Below the pieces are notes generated by a model. The model searched no databases and was not told the DNA's origin. It saw only the letters and a program-made list of their open reading frames with translations. From assembly GCA_015059095.1 (NCBI GenBank), contig SVBA01000016.1, forward strand, positions 1,204 through 39,842: 38,639 bases of DNA, given 5' to 3'. This document shows, piece by piece, positions 35,521-38,639 of the stretch (within the stretch, counting starts at the first letter, position 1; each line of letters begins with the position of its first letter). The translations under genes and the position numbers were made by a program. Source of the DNA: Erysipelotrichaceae bacterium. Lineage in GTDB: Bacteria; Bacillota_I; Bacilli_A; RFN20; CAG-449.

Positions 35521-36447
35521 TTAATTAATTTTATTATATGTTCCAAACACCCAAGTTGAATCTTCAATTTCACTTGGACTTTCTGTGTGATGATATAAAT
35601 CATTAATTACAATTTTATTTGGATTGCTAAAATCACCTCTAAGATAGAAATCAGGTGGATAATAAATACCAAATGTCGTATCGTAACGTTCTTTATCAGC
35701 ATCAGTAACTTTATTATAAGGGTCATTTTCTATATAAAGATAAATTGTCTTTTTATCTTCCGCTATTGTAATAGTTCCTTCAATAATTGTTTCACCATTT
35801 ACATATTGGAACAATTCATTCGTTACAGGTTTAGTATATAAGAAAGTAAAACTTTCTCCAGTTTCTAACGTATAAGTACCACTTGGAATGCAGAATTTAT
35901 TAGAGTATTTATAATTATCAGATTCTACTTTGTAATCATTACCTTCTAAAATATAACTTCCCATTTTATAAGGTAATTCACTAATTCGATAAATATAAGT
36001 ATGAATAGAACCATCAATCATTCCAAGATCTTCTTCTTCACTCATAATTGTAAACTGAGTAAAATCACTATTAAAATCTTCGACATAACATCCAACCCAA
36101 TCTTCTTTTTCTTTATCACTTCTTGTAAAAATAAAAGTTAGAGGTGTTATGACATCTTTACTAGTTCCCTTAGAAACAACTCTATAAGTTCCATTATATT
36201 TTTTAATACCATCTTCGACATAACTGTATGTCATAATATTTTTGCTACCATCAAATGTAAAATAGGTATCTTCATCATCTTTCAATAACCATTTGCCTGT
36301 AGATGATTCTAGTTCATTATCAAAGTTTTCAACTTTTCCATTTGATCCACTACCACCTAATAAGTTATCTAAAAAATCACAACCAGTTAACATACAAGAA
36401 ATTGTAATCAATAGAAAAAAAGAAAACAAATTAATAATTTTTTTCAT
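35521..36447 (-). CDS. Predicted lipoprotein of unknown function
   Basis: A 308-residue protein with a type II signal peptide: basic start MKKI, hydrophobic 8-19, lipobox LTGC with Cys23 as the modified residue (substrate for Lgt). A Gly/Ser/Asn linker (about 30-40) follows, then a mostly beta-strand mature part rich in Tyr, Thr and Asp, with repeated short patterns such as GKWLLKDDEDTYFTFDG, SGTYTLETGESFTF and GTITIAEDKKTIYL that suggest lipocalin-like or beta-sandwich repeats. I recognise no family. It sits as a single gene between boundary units A and B. The ribosome site is GAGAGGCG before ATG 36447. Confidence 0.75.
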   Translation of the reverse strand: MKKIINLFSFFLLITISCMLTGCDFLDNLLGGSGSNGKVENFDNELESSTGKWLLKDDEDTYFTFDGSKNIMTYSYVEDGIKKYNGTYRVVSKGTSKDVITPLTFIFTRSDKEKEDWVGCYVEDFNSDFTQFTIMSEEEDLGMIDGSIHTYIYRISELPYKMGSYILEGNDYKVESDNYKYSNKFCIPSGTYTLETGESFTFLYTKPVTNELFQYVNGETIIEGTITIAEDKKTIYLYIENDPYNKVTDADKERYDTTFGIYYPPDFYLRGDFSNPNKIVINDLYHHTESPSEIEDSTWVFGTYNKIN

Positions 36448-36624
36448 CTTTATCGCCTCTCTTTAATTGAGTTAGTTTTTAGTATAATTATTATATAAAA
36501 TTTATATCATTTTGTCTATGAAACGACACAAAAAAAGAGCGCTCTTCTTATTCTCTAAAAAATTATCCATTATGTCACCTTCTAATCTAGTGCCTATAGT
36601 ATACCATAAAAATAGCTTTATTTT

Positions 36625-36947
36625 AAGTAATCGTTAAAAGGTTAGTAATCGTTAAAAAGTTAAAACTTCAAACGTGTTCGCTTATTATTTTTAGCTTGAA
36701 AAACAATGCCTTTAAAAGAAAAAAAAGCCAACACAGGGCAAATAAAAGGCGTAACGGTGGGACTTGAACCCCTAAAAAAGAAAAAATCTCGACACATTTA
36801 ATTGTATCAAGATTAGTAGTCTTAAATGGCAAACACTACCTATTTTAATACAATTCCGTACCCTTTAATGAGTAATCGTTAAAAGGTTCATTTTTTCCGT
36901 ACCCTTGTATTAAAAGTCCGTACCCTTTTAGGTAGTTTTTGTACCCT
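36625..36947 (-). repeat. Cassette-boundary unit B (most complete copy)
   Basis: Contains TAATCGTTAAAA at 36628, 36646 and 36873. A 37-nt stretch 36737-36773 is identical to 38328-38364 and includes the tRNA-like tail. A terminator-like hairpin occupies about 36779-36814. The 70-bp repeat is 36819-36888. Nested inverted repeats are ACTACCTA+TTTTAATAC (36835-36851) against GTATTAAAA (36907-36915) and TAGGTAGT (36929-36936). CCGTACCCTT occurs at 36856, 36897 and 36918. The segment 36625-36828 is about as similar to 38234-38420 as two diverged copies. Between 36448 and 36624 there is only a 12-bp palindrome AAGAGCGCTCTT (36535-36546) and no gene. Confidence 0.75.
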
Positions 36948-36970
36948 ATTTCTAATCGATAAATAGTAAT

Positions 36971-37639
36971 TTATCTTTCTCTTTCTAAACACAATTCTAT
37001 ATATTTAATCATATCATCGTTTAATTTATTATGTTCATAATCAAATTCTGATAAATAATCATTAATATTAATTTCTTTTAATTTTTTTTCATTAACTTCA
37101 TCTGTTATTTGATCAAGAATATTTCCAATTTTTTTATGAATAGTCATTGATGCTAATTTACCACCAAAATTCATAATTGTTACATATCGATGAAATAATC
37201 TTAATAATATAAGAGCAAATCCAATTATATTAATTTCTATTACATCATTATAATAATTATTTAAAAAGTATTTAATATTATTTTTTAATTCATCATCAAC
37301 ATTAAATTTTGCATCACTAAGAATTTTTAATATTTTATTATACTTAAATTCGATAATGTTGCTATTCTCTTTTTCTAATTCATTATTTAAATATTCATAT
37401 CCTAATTTTTCAAAAGGTAGATAAGTTAACATATCTAAATATAGATAAAATTTTAATTCGGCATCTAAACTAAAATCATGAAATAAATAATATATTATAC
37501 AATTTCCTTTTGCAAAAAGACTATGATATTCAGTTTCAAGATAGTCTTTAGTATTATAAATATCTGTCATCATTATTCTTCTTAAGTTCATGTCATATAA
37601 TACATGAGTTGAAAAACCACTATAATCTTTTCTTTCCAT
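36971..37639 (-). CDS. Unknown protein, 222 residues (cassette gene)
   Basis: A mostly helical, charged protein with many Asn, Tyr and Ile, no signal peptide, and one moderately hydrophobic stretch (about 134-150, EINIIGFALILLRLFHRYV). No family recognised. ATG 37639 is preceded by AGGAGG, so it is a real gene. It begins 11 bases after the stop of the 83-residue ORF at 37651, so the two are co-transcribed. It ends 24 bases before the inverted-repeat end of boundary unit B. Confidence 0.65.
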   Translation of the reverse strand: MERKDYSGFSTHVLYDMNLRRIMMTDIYNTKDYLETEYHSLFAKGNCIIYYLFHDFSLDAELKFYLYLDMLTYLPFEKLGYEYLNNELEKENSNIIEFKYNKILKILSDAKFNVDDELKNNIKYFLNNYYNDVIEINIIGFALILLRLFHRYVTIMNFGGKLASMTIHKKIGNILDQITDEVNEKKLKEININDYLSEFDYEHNKLNDDMIKYIELCLERER

Positions 37640-37650
37640 AATTTTACCTC

Positions 37651-37902
37651 CTAATCTAGCATACCGAAATATCTTGAATGTTTAACATCTAGTTCTCTTT
37701 CTAAATCTTTTCTAATTTCACGTTGATATTCTTCAAATAAAGCATCCCACGAAACTTCATATTCTTCATCGCTCATAAAACTTGTAGTATATGTTGCTGA
37801 TACATTCATTGGATAAATTGCGTAAACTATATCATTATATATGAATTCTATATGTGCAAGTTTTACTGGATATTGCTCAATAAATGTTTTTTTATACTCC
37901 AA
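37651..37902 (-). CDS. Unknown small protein, 83 residues (cassette gene)
   Basis: A Tyr- and Glu-rich protein. The first half is beta-like (VKLAHIEFIYNDIVYAIY), the second half an acidic helix (SWDALFEEYQREIRKDLERELDV). There is no signal peptide and no family recognised. The size, acidity and position before a larger partner fit an antitoxin or immunity protein, but nothing specific supports that. The ribosome site upstream of ATG 37902 is weak (an A-rich stretch with AAAGATATTGGAG). Confidence 0.55.
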   Translation of the reverse strand: MEYKKTFIEQYPVKLAHIEFIYNDIVYAIYPMNVSATYTTSFMSDEEYEVSWDALFEEYQREIRKDLERELDVKHSRYFGMLD

Positions 37903-37932
37903 TATCTTTTTATTCCATTTATCTAAAAATAG

Positions 37933-38076
37933 TTAAAGTTCATTAGGTATATCTAAGTATTGATAATCATATAAACTTACTACATCTTTATACCAAATAT
38001 CAAATGTACCATTATTATCAAACCAACGTTTATATTCAAAATTATCATCTTTGGGTTTGGTATATATAACCTTCAT
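37933..38076 (-). CDS. Small ORF, 47 residues (first cassette gene)
   Basis: A short frame beginning MKVIYTKPKDDNFEYKR and ending YDYQYLDIPNEL, rich in Tyr, Asp and Trp, 30 bases before the 83-residue ORF on the same strand. The ribosome site (GGAAAG, about 8 bases away) is weak. It could be a real micro-protein or the remnant of a longer gene. Confidence 0.4.
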   Translation of the reverse strand: MKVIYTKPKDDNFEYKRWFDNNGTFDIWYKDVVSLYDYQYLDIPNEL

Positions 38077-38339
38077 AAAAACACTTTCCAATCTATAAAT
38101 TCTAATTTATCTATAAGTCAATTATACCATAAAAACCTAATTTATACCATTAATATGTAAATCGTTAAAAGGTTAGTAATCGTTAAAAAGTAAGGGTAAT
38201 CGTTAAATTGTTAAAAAAGTCCGTACCCCTAACCTACTAATCGTTAAAAAGTTTAAACTTCAAACATGTTCGCTTATTATTTTTCACTTGAAAAAGTGTC
38301 CCTTAAAAAGAAAAAAAGCTCACACATGGCAAATAAAAG

Positions 38340-38364
38340 GCGTAACGGTGGGACTTGAACCCCT
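38340..38364 (-). pseudogene. tRNA 3'-end-like fragment
   Basis: On the minus strand it reads GGGGTTCAAGTCCCACCGTTACGC: a TTCAAGT T-loop with three intact G-C stem pairs, then a seven-base acceptor-like strand. No D-arm, anticodon arm or 5' acceptor precedes it, and no CCA follows. The identical fragment is at 36748-36773. Confidence 0.6.
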
Positions 38365-38372
38365 ATAAAAAG

Positions 38373-38405
38373 AAAAAATCTCGATACTTTTTATTGTATC
38401 AAGAT
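38373..38405 (-). terminator. tRNA-Lys terminator
   Basis: Minus strand ATCTTGATAC (38396-38405) pairs with GTATCGAGAT (38378-38387) with one mismatch, followed by a T run (38373-38378), 14 bases after the tRNA end. Related hairpins at 36779-36814 and 35363-35394 keep pairing with different bases. Confidence 0.8.
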
Positions 38406-38418
38406 TGGTAGTCTTATA

Positions 38419-38494
38419 TGGTGCACCTCCGGAGACTCGAACTCCGGACCCACTGATTAAGAGTCAGTTGCTCTGCCAACTGAGCTAGAGGTGC
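38419..38494 (-). tRNA. tRNA-Lys (CUU)
   Basis: A 76-nt cloverleaf on the minus strand. The acceptor GCACCTC pairs with GAGGTGC and CCA is encoded. D-loop AGTTGGCA, anticodon loop CTCTTAA with anticodon CTT at 38459-38461, and T-arm CCGGAGTTCGAGTCTCCGG are all present. It is the anchor of the repeat array that follows it. Confidence 0.96.
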
Positions 38495-38506
38495 AATTGC
38501 TTTAAA

Positions 38507-38535
38507 ATAATATAATAAATATACTATTTTTGCAA
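38507..38535 (-). promoter_or_regulatory. tRNA-Lys promoter
   Basis: Minus strand TTGCAA (38530-38535), 17-base spacer, TATTAT (38507-38512), about 12 bases before the mature tRNA 5' end. Beyond 38535 there is only an AT-rich stretch with CTATTTT/AAAATAG near 38546-38563 and no gene. Confidence 0.7.
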
Positions 38536-38639
38536 TATATTAAGGCTATTTTTTTAAAATAGTGTTAATTACACAACTAAATGCAACAAATAAAAGTTTG
38601 AAAAGAAAGAAATGTTTCAATTAATTATTAAATCACATT

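Larger units (their letters stand above)
38158..38418 (-). repeat. Cassette-boundary unit C, joined to the tRNA-Lys 3' end
   Basis: Four TAATCGTTAAAA-type motifs at 38158, 38177, 38197 and 38238; CCGTACCCCT at 38221; a long stretch similar to 36660-36828; the 37-nt identical block 38328-38364 with the tRNA-like tail; and a terminator hairpin. It ends exactly at the CCA of tRNA-Lys (38419). It lacks the 70-bp repeat: at that place unit B has its inverted-repeat element and unit C has the tRNA gene. No protein gene was seen in 38077-38418. Confidence 0.75.

Noticed and set aside
36748-36773. A second tRNA gene in the repeat region
   Set aside because: Only the T-loop and acceptor 3' strand are recognisable. 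The T-stem is broken at two pairs, and no anticodon or D-arm precedes it. It was treated as a fragment.
38158-38250. Repeated TAATCGTTAAAA motifs resembling a small CRISPR array
   Set aside because: Spacing is irregular (about 19, 20 and 41 bases), the repeats are only 12-14 bases and vary, the spacers are not unique uniform units, and no cas genes are present.

Overview
The window is a low-GC, AT-rich chromosomal segment from an anaerobic bacterium of the Bacillota, class Bacilli. Pointers to this lineage are the Bacilli-type gene set (whiA, hprK, lgt, clpP, a Crh-like HPr), LytTR-DUF3021, XRE and MntA-HepT pairs, GGAGG ribosome sites, and a single-chain pyruvate:ferredoxin oxidoreductase. 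TGA is used as a normal stop (clpP, alr), so this is not a code-4 mollicute. A reduced gut lineage such as RF39, an Acholeplasma relative or an Erysipelotrichia relative would fit, but the sequence alone does not settle it.

Layout. Positions 1-3766 hold the 5' two thirds of a 23S rRNA and a complete 16S rRNA, both on the minus strand, with no tRNA in the spacer and a clear promoter at 3892-3920. Positions 4154-6888 hold a BI-1 family membrane protein and the glycolytic pair pgk-tpiA. Positions 7055-14792 hold clpP (plus strand) facing a long minus-strand block uvrA-hprK-lgt-trxB-whiA-XRE. Positions 14898-24535 hold an aldehyde dehydrogenase, two XRE regulators (one with a repeat-containing partner), nifJ, galU, a Crh-like HPr without the catalytic histidine, and alr. 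Positions 24523-28984 hold a DUF3021/LytTR pair, an MntA-HepT toxin-antitoxin pair, the beta and a tiny gamma subunit of a sodium-pumping decarboxylase, and an unknown membrane protein. Positions 29032-35213 are accessory: an HExxH protein, a CrtC/AttH-like protein, a P-loop kinase, an LCM methyltransferase, a beta-lactamase-fold hydrolase, an AlbA_2 ATP-binding regulator and the decayed tail of a second such regulator.

The most unusual part is 35340-38494. Downstream of a tRNA-Lys(CUU) gene, all on the minus strand, unknown ORFs are separated by three related non-coding units. The units combine a terminator-like hairpin that co-varies between copies, a fragment resembling the T-arm and acceptor end of another tRNA, a 70-bp perfect repeat with nested inverted repeats, and recurrent CCGTACCCTT and TAATCGTTAAAA motifs. 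This looks like a tRNA-anchored cassette array, but no recombinase is present in the window.

Genes that probably work together: HprK with the Ser47-only HPr (carbon signalling without phosphotransfer), Lgt with the lipoprotein at 35521-36447, the PFOR and Na+ decarboxylase in anaerobic energy metabolism, and pgk with tpiA in glycolysis.
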